DNA of 64,000 nt from Clostridia bacterium (GCA_024403735.1 JAKSRG010000002.1:62001-126000); one strand, 5' to 3'; positions 34,220 to 44,360 are shown, counted from the stretch's first letter. Notes: generated by a model from the sequence alone, not told the origin. A program made the numbers and translations.

Positions 34220-35806
34220 ATGGGTAGAGATTCTACAAAGAAATCAGGAAAAAGTATGGCTATTGCCACTTTTCTTGTAATGCTTGGCTTAGTGTTTTCG
34301 AAAGGGTCAGGTTTTGTAAGAGATATTCTTGTTGGATATAAGTTTAATAGTTCTTATTCAGACGCATATACGCTTGCATTTACAATTCCAGATCTTGTTT
34401 ATAACTTATTGATAGGTGGTTCTATTCAGGCTGCTATTACACCAACTCTTGCATCAGCTATTACTAATGATAAAGAGAAGGAAGGTTTTAGAACAGTAAG
34501 TATCTTTATTAGTGTATTCTCTACGATTATGCTCGTAATATGTACTTGTGGTGTTGTTTTCGCTGAACCAATTTATTCTTTTTACTCAATGTTCTCTAAG
34601 AATGCTAATCCAGAGACAATTAGACTTGCTGCTAAGGCATCTCAGATGCTCTTCCCACAGATATTCTTTATGATGCTTGCTGCACTTTGTATTGGTATTC
34701 TTAATGCCTATAAGAGATTTGCATCAACTGCTTTTGGTCCAACTATTTATAATATATTTGTATTCCTATCTATCCTTATATTTGCTGGTAATACACAGAA
34801 TAAACTTGTTGCTTGTACTGCAGGTATTATGGGTGCAGCTGTAATTTATTTTCTTTTCCAGTATATTATTGGATTTGATAAGTTAAAGCAGGTTAGATTT
34901 ATCTTTAAACCTAAGGATGAAGGGTTTAGAAACCTTGTTAAACTTGCAGTTCCAATTTTGATTTCAGCTTCAATTGTTCAGATTAATCTTGCTGTACTTA
35001 ATACATTTGCCTTGTCATTAGGAAATGATGGTCAGGTATTTGCTCTTCGTAATGCTGCAACTGTATGGCAGCTACCATATGGTATTTTTGCAGTAGCAGT
35101 AGGAAATGTAATGCTTCCTTCACTTGTAGGTTTGTATAGTGAGAAGAAGTATGGTGAAGCATCTGAACTTTTGTCTTCTAGACTTAAGACAGCTCTTTTC
35201 ATGACAATTCCTTCAGCTGGTTTCTTGTTTATGTGTAATACAGAAGTTATCAAGGCCATCTATCAGTGGTCAGACAGTTATTCTGATGCAAGAGCAAGTA
35301 TGGCTGGTACATATTTAACAGGTTATTCAATCGCAGTTATCACTCATACAGTAGTATTCATAATGAACCAGGCATTCTATGCAATAGGTAAGACTAAAGT
35401 TCCGCTTTTAGCAGGCGTTATTAGTTTGATAACTAATCCACTCATTTGTTATATCCTTATGCAGAATGGCGTTGGAGCATTATCACTTACTATTGCATAT
35501 TCATCAACAAGTGTTATTCAGCTAGTTGTTCTTTGCTACTTATATTGCAGAAATAAGGAACTAGCACCAAGAAATATGCTTAAATTCATTATTAAGAGTG
35601 CAGTATGTCTAGTAGTAATGTGCGCAGTACTATTTGTGCTTGATAAATTTTTACCAGTATATGATGTTAAGATCAAAAAACTATGCGTACTTGCTGTAAA
35701 AGGTGTAGTTGCAGTATTGGTATATTTTGGTATGGCAATTATTGTGAAAACAGAAGAAGCGTCTTACTGGATAGATACATTTAAGAAGAAACTTCTCAGA
35801 AGATAA
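34220..35806 (+). CDS. murJ: Lipid II flippase MurJ
   Basis: Moves lipid II across the membrane for peptidoglycan synthesis; 528 residues with about fourteen helices, as in the MviN/MurJ branch of MOP transporters. Conserved features: the N-terminal FSKGSGFVRDILVGYKFNSS with the functional arginine, the early DAYTLAFTIPDLVYNLLIGG helix, and the PQIFFMMLAALCIGILNAYK segment. AAGGTGAT precedes the ATG at 34220; a GTG at 34211 overlaps this site. It follows pncC and ends before the recA promoter. Confidence 0.92.
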   Translation: MGRDSTKKSGKSMAIATFLVMLGLVFSKGSGFVRDILVGYKFNSSYSDAYTLAFTIPDLVYNLLIGGSIQAAITPTLASAITNDKEKEGFRTVSIFISVFSTIMLVICTCGVVFAEPIYSFYSMFSKNANPETIRLAAKASQMLFPQIFFMMLAALCIGILNAYKRFASTAFGPTIYNIFVFLSILIFAGNTQNKLVACTAGIMGAAVIYFLFQYIIGFDKLKQVRFIFKPKDEGFRNLVKLAVPILISASIVQINLAVLNTFALSLGNDGQVFALRNAATVWQLPYGIFAVAVGNVMLPSLVGLYSEKKYGEASELLSSRLKTALFMTIPSAGFLFMCNTEVIKAIYQWSDSYSDARASMAGTYLTGYSIAVITHTVVFIMNQAFYAIGKTKVPLLAGVISLITNPLICYILMQNGVGALSLTIAYSSTSVIQLVVLCYLYCRNKELAPRNMLKFIIKSAVCLVVMCAVLFVLDKFLPVYDVKIKKLCVLAVKGVVAVLVYFGMAIIVKTEEASYWIDTFKKKLLRR

Positions 35807-35916
35807 AATTTAATTAAAAATTCGAAAAATAAAGTGCATAAAAACACCATCTGTCCCAATAATGGAACAATAAAAGTATATAATTGTCAATATAAACAAT
35901 TTGTTTGTTTTTTGTG

Positions 35917-35945
35917 TTGACAAGAAATGATACAACAACTAGAAT
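35917..35945 (+). promoter_or_regulatory. recA promoter
   Basis: TTGACA (35917-35922) and TAGAAT (35940-35945) are 17 bases apart, with the start near 35952. Confidence 0.8.
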
Positions 35946-35960
35946 TAGAGACAGAAACAG

Positions 35961-35972
35961 GAACGAATGTTC
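35961..35972. promoter_or_regulatory. LexA (DinR) box before recA
   Basis: GAACGAATGTTC matches the Bacillus-type SOS box GAACN4GTTC perfectly. It sits about 10-20 bases past the predicted transcription start, where LexA would block transcription until DNA damage. Confidence 0.85.
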
Positions 35973-35988
35973 GTTAGTGGAGGTATTT

Positions 35989-37113
35989 ATGGCTAAGAGT
36001 AAGAATTCGAGTAAGGGTAGTGTAACTTCCGTTGTTAATGCTGATGATAGAAAAAAGGCACTTGATGCTGCTATGGCTCAGATTGAGAAGCAGTTTGGTC
36101 AGGGCGCAGTAATGAGATTAGGTAGTAAGGAAGTTCATGAGATTGAGACTATTCCAACTGGAGCATTAACACTTGATGTTGCTCTTGGAGTTGGTGGTTT
36201 ACCACGTGGAAGAATTATTGAGATTTATGGACCTGAGTCTTCAGGTAAAACAACAGTTGCTTTGCATGTAGTTGCAGAGGCTCAGAAAAATGGTGGTACA
36301 TGTGCATTTATTGATGCTGAGCATGCACTTGATCCAGTATATGCTAGTAAGATCGGCGTAGATGTAGATAACCTCCTTTTGTCACAGCCAGATTATGGTG
36401 AGCAAGGACTTGAGATTGCAGAGACACTTATTAGAAGTGGCTGTATTGATGTAATTGTTATTGACTCTGTAGCTGCTCTTGTTCCAAAGGCTGAAATCGA
36501 AGGTGAGATGGGTGACTCTCATGTAGGTATTCAGGCACGTCTTATGAGCCAGGCTTTGCGTAAGTTGGCTCCAGTTTTATCAAAGTCAAATACAGTTTGT
36601 ATCTTTATCAATCAGCTTCGTGAGAAGGTTGGAGTTATGTTTGGTAACCCTGAGACTACACCTGGTGGTAGAGCTCTTAAGTTCTTCTCTTCTGTTCGTC
36701 TTGATGTACGTAAGGTTGAGACTCTTAGAAATGGCACTGATGTAATTGGTAGCCATACAAGAGTTAAGATTGTTAAGAATAAAGTTGCTCCTCCATTTAA
36801 GGAGGCAGAATTTGACATTCTCTATGGTGAAGGTATCTCTAACGAATCATGTATTATTGATTTGGCTGTTGAGAACAACATTATCGAGAAGAGTGGTTCA
36901 TGGTTCTCTTACAAGGGTAATAAGATTGCTCAGGGTAAGGATAATGTTCGTGTGTACCTTAAGGAACATGCTGAACTTAGAGATGAAATTGAAAGACTTA
37001 TTAGAGAGTCTTATGAGCCAGCTGAGCAGTTTATCGTAGATGATGATGTATCATCTTATGATGAGGCTGAAGATATCGATTCTGATGATGATATTCTCGG
37101 AATTGATCTATAA
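35989..37113 (+). CDS. recA: Recombinase RecA
   Basis: Strand-exchange and SOS co-protease; 374 residues. Walker A GPESSGKT at 81-88, Walker [11 protein letters not shown], loop L2 region [20 protein letters not shown], and the acidic C-terminal tail ([18 protein letters not shown]). The frame extends upstream to a TTG at 35905, but GGAGG precedes the ATG at 35989, which gives [10 protein letters not shown]; the upstream part covers the promoter and SOS box. Induced by DNA damage through the LexA box. recX follows 11 bases after the stop. Confidence 0.97.
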   Translation: MAKSKNSSKGSVTSVVNADDRKKALDAAMAQIEKQFGQGAVMRLGSKEVHEIETIPTGALTLDVALGVGGLPRGRIIEIYGPESSGKTTVALHVVAEAQKNGGTCAFIDAEHALDPVYASKIGVDVDNLLLSQPDYGEQGLEIAETLIRSGCIDVIVIDSVAALVPKAEIEGEMGDSHVGIQARLMSQALRKLAPVLSKSNTVCIFINQLREKVGVMFGNPETTPGGRALKFFSSVRLDVRKVETLRNGTDVIGSHTRVKIVKNKVAPPFKEAEFDILYGEGISNESCIIDLAVENNIIEKSGSWFSYKGNKIAQGKDNVRVYLKEHAELRDEIERLIRESYEPAEQFIVDDDVSSYDEAEDIDSDDDILGIDL

Positions 37114-37124
37114 GGAGATATGGT

Positions 37125-37589
37125 GTGAGCGATACATATATTAATGCACGCTCAGAAGCTATTAGACATATTGGTATAGCTACTTATTCTTCTGGTAAGA
37201 TCAAGCAATATTTAATAAGTAAAGGTTACAGCTATGACGTTGCATGCAGCGTTGTAGCTGAACTTATTAAAAGGGAATATATTGACGATGTTAAAGCTTC
37301 TAGAGTAGTACTTTTATCTAGAACTGGTAAGAAGCAGGAAAGTAAAGACTTTCTATTAAAGAGATTATTAGCAGCAGGAATTGATGAATTTGTTGCAGAA
37401 GACTATGTATATGAATTACCAGATGATAAAACAACGATAGTTTCATTGTATGAAGCTAATTTTCCTAATGGGATTTCTTATGACAATGTGGAAGAACGTA
37501 ATAGTGCTCTCAAAATTGCATCGAGAAGAGGATATTCATTAGAAATTGCCCAATCTGGGTTGAAGATTTGGCTAGATAATAGACATTAA
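37125..37589 (+). CDS. recX: RecA regulator RecX
   Basis: RecX modulates RecA filaments. It has 154 residues, made of three-helix repeats, with the family segment SGKIKQYLISKGYSYDVACSVV and a YIDD turn near residue 50. It starts with GTG, with AAGGAG 6 bases before. The match to RecX is moderate in the C-terminal half, but its place just behind recA is decisive. Co-transcribed with recA, so SOS-controlled. Confidence 0.85.
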   Translation: MSDTYINARSEAIRHIGIATYSSGKIKQYLISKGYSYDVACSVVAELIKREYIDDVKASRVVLLSRTGKKQESKDFLLKRLLAAGIDEFVAEDYVYELPDDKTTIVSLYEANFPNGISYDNVEERNSALKIASRRGYSLEIAQSGLKIWLDNRH

Positions 37590-37614
37590 GTATATATTTT
37601 AATTTTATACACAT

Positions 37615-37623
37615 TGGTATAAT
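37615..37623 (+). promoter_or_regulatory. Extended -10 promoter of rimO
   Basis: TGGTATAAT: TATAAT at 37618-37623 with TGG before it. No good -35 is seen, which an extended -10 can tolerate. Confidence 0.5.
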
Positions 37624-37650
37624 TCAAATGTAATACTATGAGGTGTATAT

Positions 37651-38997
37651 ATGTCTATCAAATCAATTAAAGTTCATATGATTGCTTTAGGCTGTTCCAA
37701 AAATCTTGTTGATGCGGAATGTATGATTACATCTATCCGTAATGAAGGGTTTGAGGTAGTTGAAGGCATTTCAGATGCTAATGTAGTTGTTATTAATACA
37801 TGTGGTTTTATTGAAAGTGCGAAGAAAGAAGCTATTGAGGCTATTTTGTTTGCTGCTGATTATAAGAAACCAAATGGAAATGTTGATTATATAGTTGTTA
37901 CAGGTTGTTTATCTCAGAGATATCCTAAAGACATTCTTGAGAGTATGCCTGAAGTAGATGTAGTTCTTGGAACTAAACACTATATTGATGTAGTTAAAGC
38001 AATTAATTCCCTATATGAATCTAGCGAATATTGTGTTGAGTACTCTGACGGTGTAGGTGGTCTTGACCACATGCTTACTGATCGAGAGATTACTACTACT
38101 GGTTATGCTTGGTTAAAGATAGGTGAGGGCTGTATGAATAGATGTTCATATTGTGCTATACCATTGATTAGAGGCGATTTTGTATCTCGTCCTCTTGAAG
38201 ATGTTTTAGTTGAAGCAAAATCAATTGTTTCTAGAGGTTATAGAGAGTTGATTTTGGCAGCTCAGGATACTACAAATTACGGTATTGATTTGTATGGTAA
38301 GCGTAGTTTACCAGTTTTGTTATCTAAGTTATCAGAGATAGAAAATCTTGAAACTATCCGTGTTATGTATGGATATATGGATGGTATTGATGATGATTTG
38401 ATTAATGAGTTCAAGAATAATCCAAAAGTAGCTCATTATTTTGATATTCCAATTCAGCATGGTGAGAATTCTGTTCTTAAAGCTATGAATAGAAGAGATA
38501 CTGAAGAGAAGATAACATCAGTTCTTAATAAATTACGTACAGCTATTCCAGATATCATTATTAGAACAACAGTAATGGTAGGTTTTCCAGGCGAGACTGA
38601 AGAGTCATTTAATAGACTGATTGATAATCTCAAGAAGTGGAGATTTGATAGACTTGGCTGTTTTACATTCTCTCCTGAAGAAGGTACTGCTGCTTATGAT
38701 ATGCCTAATCAGGTACCAGAGGAAGTTAAGCAGGCCCGTATCGAGCAGGTTTATGAGGTACAGAGAACTATATCAGAAGAATTGAACCGCAATCGTATTA
38801 ATAGTGTCGTAAAAGTTACTATTGATTCAATATCCGATGATGGTATATTTTATATGGGTCGAAGCTATGGTGAGGCTCCTGAAGTTGATCCTGAGATTTT
38901 TGTAGCTTCACAGACTGGTGAACTTGAGATTGGTAAGACTTACATGGTTAAACTGGTTGATAGTTCCGATTATGAATTAACAGGGGTAACGGTATGA
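37651..38997 (+). CDS. rimO: Ribosomal protein S12 methylthiotransferase RimO
   Basis: Radical-SAM enzyme that adds a methylthio group to an aspartate of S12; 448 residues. N-terminal UPF0004 domain with three cluster cysteines (LGCSKNLVD, NTCGFIESA, TGCLSQRYP), radical-SAM cluster CMNRCSYCAIP, and a C-terminal TRAM domain (about 375-445). GCSKNLVDAE is the RimO form and separates it from MiaB. pgsA overlaps its stop by four bases (ATGA). Confidence 0.94.
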   Translation: MSIKSIKVHMIALGCSKNLVDAECMITSIRNEGFEVVEGISDANVVVINTCGFIESAKKEAIEAILFAADYKKPNGNVDYIVVTGCLSQRYPKDILESMPEVDVVLGTKHYIDVVKAINSLYESSEYCVEYSDGVGGLDHMLTDREITTTGYAWLKIGEGCMNRCSYCAIPLIRGDFVSRPLEDVLVEAKSIVSRGYRELILAAQDTTNYGIDLYGKRSLPVLLSKLSEIENLETIRVMYGYMDGIDDDLINEFKNNPKVAHYFDIPIQHGENSVLKAMNRRDTEEKITSVLNKLRTAIPDIIIRTTVMVGFPGETEESFNRLIDNLKKWRFDRLGCFTFSPEEGTAAYDMPNQVPEEVKQARIEQVYEVQRTISEELNRNRINSVVKVTIDSISDDGIFYMGRSYGEAPEVDPEIFVASQTGELEIGKTYMVKLVDSSDYELTGVTV

Positions 38998-39602
38998 ATC
39001 TTCCAAATAAATTATCTCTTTTACGTATAATATTGATTCCGTTTACTATCCTATTTATGTTGCCAATTTCTATTTATGGATTTGAGCCAGCAGGATGGAA
39101 TGGTTTTATTAATGAACATGGACTATTAATAGCAGCTATTATCTTTATCATTGCATCTTTAACAGATATGTTCGATGGTAAGATTGCTCGTAAGTATAAT
39201 CTGATTACTGACTTAGGTAAGTTTTTGGATTCACTTGCAGATAAGATGCTTGTTATTGGTGTTTTGTTAGCGTTTATCGAACTTGGACGTGTGTCTGCTT
39301 GGTTTGTATTAATCATCTGTTTGCGTGAGTTTATGGTAACTGGTATTAGAATGCTTGCTTCACAGCATGGCGTTGTAATGGCAGCTAAGATGATTGGTAA
39401 GGTAAAAGCTACTATGCAGATGATTGCAATCATCTATTTGATGTTTGAGCCAACACTTATGAAGATTGCTGGAGCTTTTGATTTGAACCTCAATACTCCA
39501 ATTACTATCATTGGTGATGTATTCTTCTATGCTTGTGTAATTATGACAATAATCTCTGGATTGGATTACTTGATTAAGAACAAGCAGTATTTGAAGGGTT
39601 AA
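38994..39602 (+). CDS. pgsA: Phosphatidylglycerophosphate synthase
   Basis: CDP-diacylglycerol-glycerol-3-phosphate 3-phosphatidyltransferase, the committed step to phosphatidylglycerol. It has 202 residues with about five or six helices. The CDP-alcohol phosphatidyltransferase motif is intact: DMFDGKIARKYNLITDLGKF followed by LDSLADK. N-terminal NLPNKLSLLRIILIP is typical. Start overlaps the rimO stop. Confidence 0.95.
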   Translation: MNLPNKLSLLRIILIPFTILFMLPISIYGFEPAGWNGFINEHGLLIAAIIFIIASLTDMFDGKIARKYNLITDLGKFLDSLADKMLVIGVLLAFIELGRVSAWFVLIICLREFMVTGIRMLASQHGVVMAAKMIGKVKATMQMIAIIYLMFEPTLMKIAGAFDLNLNTPITIIGDVFFYACVIMTIISGLDYLIKNKQYLKG

Positions 39603-39643
39603 TTTTGAATTGTTCGATATTCAAAGTTTTTTGTTATTAAGTA

Positions 39644-39672
39644 TTGACATTTGGCAATAGTTAATTTATATA
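39644..39672 (+). promoter_or_regulatory. acpP promoter
   Basis: TTGACA (39644-39649) and TATATA (39667-39672) are 17 bases apart, giving a leader of about 35 bases. Confidence 0.75.
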
Positions 39673-39714
39673 TTTTTTGTAGGTTGCGTAAACCAACTTA
39701 ATGGAGGTAAAAAA

Positions 39715-39957
39715 ATGACTAACGAAGAATTATTTCAGAGCATTAAATCAATGATCGTTGATCAGCTCGGCGTTGACGAGAGCATCATCTCTATGGATTC
39801 ATCTTTTGTTGATGATCTTAACGCTGATTCACTTGACATGGTAGAGCTTGTTATGGCAATGGAGCAGGAGTTTGATATTTCAATTCCAGATGAGGTTGCT
39901 GAGAAGGTTGCTACTGTTGGTGATGCTGTAGAGTACATCAAGGGTCTTGCTGAGTAA
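39715..39957 (+). CDS. acpP: Acyl carrier protein
   Basis: Carrier of growing acyl chains in fatty acid synthesis; 80 acidic residues. The phosphopantetheine serine is S39 in [18 protein letters not shown] precedes the ATG. The usual plsX-fabD-fabG genes are not next to it; it sits alone between pgsA and rnc, with its own promoter and a strong hairpin after it. Confidence 0.97.
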   Translation: MTNEELFQSIKSMIVDQLGVDESIISMDSSFVDDLNADSLDMVELVMAMEQEFDISIPDEVAEKVATVGDAVEYIKGLAE

Positions 39958-39975
39958 TATTTAAGTTGAGATTTT

Positions 39976-40017
39976 AAGCTGAGTGTATTTTTATAATACA
40001 TTCAGCTTTATTTTTTT
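39976..40017 (+). terminator. Terminator/hairpin between acpP and rnc
   Basis: AAGCTGAGTGTATT (39976-39989) pairs with AATACATTCAGCTT (39995-40008, one wobble), then a T-run to 40017. The rnc ribosome binding site follows with no gap. Confidence 0.88.
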
Positions 40018-40027
40018 AGGAGAAAAT

Positions 40028-40732
40028 ATGTCTTATACATTCGATGATTTTGAGAAAGCATTAGGATATACCTTCAAGGATAAAGAATTACTTAGACTTG
40101 CATTTACTCACACAACATATGTATTTGAACATAATGGACATCATTATGAATCCAACCAGAGACTTGAATTTATAGGTGACTCAGTTCTAGATTTAGTAAT
40201 TGGTCGCAAATTATATGAGTTGAAGTCTAAGGTTGACGAAGGTTATTTGTCAAAGACTAGAAGTATTATTGTATGTGAGCGTTCGTTAGCAGAAGTAGCT
40301 AGACGTTTAAGAATTGGTGAGTTGCTCTTATTGGGTAAAGGCGAAGCTAATTCTGGCGGTTCTGATAAGAATTCTACATTGGCTGATGCTGTTGAGTCTG
40401 TTTTTGCTGCAGTATATTTTGATTCTGATTTATCCACTGTTGAGAAAGTTATTCTTAATATTTTAAGTTCTACAATCGAAGATGCTATTAACGGTAAGTT
40501 GTTCCTCGATTACAAGAGTAAGCTACTTGAGTTGGCACAGAAAAAAGAAGATCAACATGTTATCGAGTTCAAAGTTGTAGATGAACATGGTCCTGCACAC
40601 AAGAAGGAATTTGATGTTGAGGTTTATGCTGACGGCATATTCTTAGCTAAAGCAACTGGCTCTAGTAAGAAGATTGCTGAACAAAACTGTGCTCAGATTG
40701 CTATTGAAGAATTTAAGAAGCTTTTTAAATAA
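40028..40732 (+). CDS. rnc: Ribonuclease III
   Basis: Double-strand-specific RNase for rRNA maturation and mRNA turnover; 234 residues. Signature NQRLEFIGDSVLDLVIG, second acidic patch in LADAVESVFAAVYFD, and a C-terminal dsRNA-binding domain (about 160-230, ending with the GSSKKIAEQNCAQIAI helix). AGGAG lies just before the ATG at 40028. The open frame continues upstream through the acpP terminator hairpin, which is not coding. It heads the rnc-smc-ftsY run common in Bacillota. Confidence 0.95.
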   Translation: MSYTFDDFEKALGYTFKDKELLRLAFTHTTYVFEHNGHHYESNQRLEFIGDSVLDLVIGRKLYELKSKVDEGYLSKTRSIIVCERSLAEVARRLRIGELLLLGKGEANSGGSDKNSTLADAVESVFAAVYFDSDLSTVEKVILNILSSTIEDAINGKLFLDYKSKLLELAQKKEDQHVIEFKVVDEHGPAHKKEFDVEVYADGIFLAKATGSSKKIAEQNCAQIAIEEFKKLFK

Positions 40733-40744
40733 CATAGTCTTTAT

Positions 40745-40752
40745 GATATAAT
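40745..40752 (+). promoter_or_regulatory. Possible extended -10 promoter of smc
   Basis: TATAAT at 40747-40752 is part of TGATATAAT (40744-40752), an extended -10 in the short gap between rnc and smc. No -35 is seen. Confidence 0.4.
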
Positions 40753-40782
40753 TAGTAGAATATTTTTCTAAAGGATTATTAG

Positions 40783-43700
40783 ATGTTTTTAAAGAAACTA
40801 GAGATTCAAGGATTTAAATCATTCCCAGAGTACACTTTGGTTGAATTTGATCGTGGTATGACAGCTGTCGTTGGTCCTAACGGTAGTGGTAAGTCTAATG
40901 TTACTGATGCGATCAGATGGGTACTCGGTGAACAGAGTGTTAAATCACTTCGTGGTGGTAAGATGGAGGACGTTATTTTTAACGGTACTCAGTCTCGTAA
41001 AGCCATGAATTATGCTGAAGTTTCTATGACACTTGATAATTCTGATCACGCGTTAGATTACGATTACAATGAGATTCAGATTACACGTAGATTATATAGA
41101 TCTGGTGATAGTGAGTATCAGATTAACAGAGTAAATTGTAGACTTAAGGATATTGTAGGTTTGTTCCTCGATACTGGTCTTGGTAAAGATGGTTATTCTA
41201 TTGTAGGTCAGGGTCGAGTGGATGAGATTTTGTCTACTAAGTCAGAAGATAGACGTCGTGTGCTTGAAGAAGCATCTGGTATTGTTAAGTATAAGGTTCG
41301 TAAGGATGAGGCTGAGCGTAAGCTTGCTTCTACTGAGCAGAACTTACTTAGAATTGATGATATCCTTGCACAGCTCAGTGAAAGACTTGAACCTTTGAAG
41401 GAACAGTCTGAGAAAGCTGTAACTTATCACAGAACATATGAATTATTAAAGACTAAAGATATCTCATTACTTGTTCACAAGATTAAGCGTGCGAATGCAG
41501 CAATGGGTAATCAGGGTGATCTTAAGACTAAGCTTGAAGAGGATTTGAGAGTTAGTGAAGATCGCTATCTTGCTTTGCGCGATTCTAATTCTGAACTTAC
41601 ATCTAAGAGTGATGAAATTGACGATAAGATTGAAGAAGAGCGTCAGAGTCTTTCTGATTTGACAGAAGAGATTTATAACCTTACTTCTGATAAGAAGATT
41701 GCTGATGTTCAGCTTAAGCAGATTGATGCTAGCGTAGAAGAGTTTACTAAGGAAAAAGAAAAGCTTGAAGCAGACATTTCTAGACTTACTGAAGAGCTTA
41801 AGGTTAATGAAGAGAAGGCTCAGCATTTATTAGAATTAGCTAATGAAGAGCAGAAGAAAGCAGAAAGCTTGACTGTTGAAAGAGATGCTATCGTTGAAGA
41901 GTTTAAGAAGTCTAGTGATAGCCAAAGTGACATCCGTAAGCAGGTTGAGAGTAAGACTAATGAGATTATCTCTATAAAGGAACAGATTACTCAGTATTCA
42001 AATAGAATTGCTTTCTTGGATGAGAGAATTAAGGAGTTAACATCTAATAGATTTGCTCATCTTGAGATTGAGAAAGAGATTAAATCTAATCTTGAGGAAG
42101 CTGATAAGAAGTTTAAGGAAGCAATGGAACAAGAAGGTGCCGTTACTTCTGATATCAATACGCGTAATTCTAGATTGGCTGAATTAAAGAAGCGTGAAAC
42201 AGAGATAATGTCTAAGTATGAGAAGGATAATTCTCGTGCCACTGCGTTATCTACTAGAATCAAGACACTTACAGATCTCGAGAAGCGTAAAGAAGGTTAT
42301 CAGGAGTCTGTTAGAAGACTTCTCAATTATGCTGAATCACATGGCAATCTCAAGAATAAGATTGTTGGTGTATTAGGAGATTTAATCTCAGTTGATTCTA
42401 AATATGAGACAGCTATTGAAATAGCGCTTGGAAATAGTATTCATAATATCGTAACTGATTATGAAGCAGATGCTGCTGATTTGATTAGAGTTCTTAAGGA
42501 AGAGAGATTAGGTAGAGTTACTTTCCTTCCAATCGAGAATATTAGACCTCGTGATTTAGAAAGCGATTTTAGAAACCAGGCTTCAAGAATGGAAGGTTTT
42601 ATTGGTATTGCTTCTGAACTTACAAAGCACGATTACAATATTTCAGATATTGTATCTAATTTGCTTGGTAGAATTGTTATCTGTGATGATATGGATAACG
42701 CTCGTAAGATTGCTTCTAAGCTTAAGCATCAGGTTAAGATTATTACTTTATCAGGTGATTCTATTAATCCAGGTGGCTCACTTACTGGTGGTTCTGTACA
42801 TAAGAATGGTGTTGGTATTCTTGGTAGAGCACGTGAGATTGAAGAGATTACTAAAGAGTATGAAGCACTCGAGGCAAAACTTGCTGAGATTGAAGATGAA
42901 CGCCAGGAACTTGATGATGAGATCTATGTAATTGGTCGTGAATTAGAACAGTTGGATGTTCAGCTTAAATATTTTAGTGTTGAGCGTGCTAAGGCTGAGA
43001 CTTCTTACAGCAACTTGAAAGAGAGATTAGCAGATATCCAGAGCCAGATTGCTAATGTTGAGAGTTCTGTAGATTCTATGTCTAAGGAGAAGCTCAAGCT
43101 TTCTGATGATATGGAAGAAACTAAACTTGTTTATTCTGAGACACAGGAAGACTTGGATGACCTTCGTGAGAACATCATTCAGAATGATTCAGAATCTAAG
43201 TCAATTTCTGATAAGCTTGATTCAATTCGAAATAAGATTAATGAATGTGTATCTAATGCTGAGAAGTATATTACAGAGCGTAATGGTATCATGCAGATGT
43301 CAGAGCTTCTTAAGCGTGAGAAGAGTTCTTATGTTGAGACATTAGAGAGAAAGTCTGCTGATTGTCAGCATGATTTAGAAGAGAAAGAAGGACTTATTGT
43401 TAAGATTAAGTCTTTTGATGAACTTATTGCTAAGTCCAATGCTGAAGCTACAGTTCTTGAAAATAAGATTAAGGAATTGGCTAGTGAGAGAAGTGAACTC
43501 GAGAAGGAACTCTCTGGTTTCTTCGATAAGATTTCTGATTGTGCTAATACTGTTAATTCTATTAAGAACCAGATTAATCAGCTTGTTACTAAGTATGAAC
43601 AGTATATTGAAGAGATTGATACTTGTAAGAATAGACTTTGGGAAGATTATGAGACAACATTTGATAATGTTTGTGAGTCTTGTGAAGAGATTACCAATAT

Positions 43701-44349
43701 TACTGATACAGCTTCTGAGATATCTAAGCTTAAGGCTAAGATTAAGTCTATTGGTCCAGTTAACCTCAATGCTATTGATGAGTATAAAGAAGTTTCAGAG
43801 AGATTTGAATTTGTATCAGCACAGCGTAATGACGTATTTGATGCAAAGGCTAATCTTGAGAAGGTAATTGCAGATCTTCTTGAGGAGATGAGAACACAGT
43901 TTATCGAGCATTTCCAGACAATCAACGAGAACTTCAAGACTGTTTTCGAGGATTTGTTTAACGGTGGTACTGCTGAGATTTCACTTGAAGGTGATGATGT
44001 ACTTACTAGTGCTATCGAGATTAAGGCTCAGCCTCCTGGAAAGAGACTTCAGAGTCTTACACTTCTTTCTGGTGGTGAGCGCTGTCTTACTGCAATTGCG
44101 TTGTTATTTGCTATCTTACAGTTAAAACCATCACCATTTGTAATCTTGGATGAGGTTGAAGCTGCTCTTGATGACGTAAACGTTAGTCGTTTTACAGACT
44201 TCGTTAGAAGATATTGTGTTAAGTCACAGTTTATTATCGTTACTCATAGAAAGGGTACGATGGAAGCGTGCGACAGAATGTATGGTGTTACTATGCAGGA
44301 GAGAGGTATTTCAAAGATTCTCTCTATGCGCTTAGGTGACAATGAATAA
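40783..44349 (+). CDS. smc: Chromosome segregation ATPase SMC
   Basis: Core of bacterial condensin; 1188 residues. N-terminal ATPase half with Walker A VGPNGSGKSNVTDAIRW; long coiled coil (about 170-510); hinge (about 520-640, GVLGDLISVDSKYETAIEI); second coiled coil (to about 1030); and C-terminal half with signature LLSGGERCLTAIALLF and Walker B FVILDEVEAALDD. QPPGKRLQ before the signature is standard. AAGGA precedes the ATG. ftsY follows 11 bases after the stop. Confidence 0.97.
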   Translation: MFLKKLEIQGFKSFPEYTLVEFDRGMTAVVGPNGSGKSNVTDAIRWVLGEQSVKSLRGGKMEDVIFNGTQSRKAMNYAEVSMTLDNSDHALDYDYNEIQITRRLYRSGDSEYQINRVNCRLKDIVGLFLDTGLGKDGYSIVGQGRVDEILSTKSEDRRRVLEEASGIVKYKVRKDEAERKLASTEQNLLRIDDILAQLSERLEPLKEQSEKAVTYHRTYELLKTKDISLLVHKIKRANAAMGNQGDLKTKLEEDLRVSEDRYLALRDSNSELTSKSDEIDDKIEEERQSLSDLTEEIYNLTSDKKIADVQLKQIDASVEEFTKEKEKLEADISRLTEELKVNEEKAQHLLELANEEQKKAESLTVERDAIVEEFKKSSDSQSDIRKQVESKTNEIISIKEQITQYSNRIAFLDERIKELTSNRFAHLEIEKEIKSNLEEADKKFKEAMEQEGAVTSDINTRNSRLAELKKRETEIMSKYEKDNSRATALSTRIKTLTDLEKRKEGYQESVRRLLNYAESHGNLKNKIVGVLGDLISVDSKYETAIEIALGNSIHNIVTDYEADAADLIRVLKEERLGRVTFLPIENIRPRDLESDFRNQASRMEGFIGIASELTKHDYNISDIVSNLLGRIVICDDMDNARKIASKLKHQVKIITLSGDSINPGGSLTGGSVHKNGVGILGRAREIEEITKEYEALEAKLAEIEDERQELDDEIYVIGRELEQLDVQLKYFSVERAKAETSYSNLKERLADIQSQIANVESSVDSMSKEKLKLSDDMEETKLVYSETQEDLDDLRENIIQNDSESKSISDKLDSIRNKINECVSNAEKYITERNGIMQMSELLKREKSSYVETLERKSADCQHDLEEKEGLIVKIKSFDELIAKSNAEATVLENKIKELASERSELEKELSGFFDKISDCANTVNSIKNQINQLVTKYEQYIEEIDTCKNRLWEDYETTFDNVCESCEEITNITDTASEISKLKAKIKSIGPVNLNAIDEYKEVSERFEFVSAQRNDVFDAKANLEKVIADLLEEMRTQFIEHFQTINENFKTVFEDLFNGGTAEISLEGDDVLTSAIEIKAQPPGKRLQSLTLLSGGERCLTAIALLFAILQLKPSPFVILDEVEAALDDVNVSRFTDFVRRYCVKSQFIIVTHRKGTMEACDRMYGVTMQERGISKILSMRLGDNE

Positions 44350-44360
44350 GGAGTTAATGA

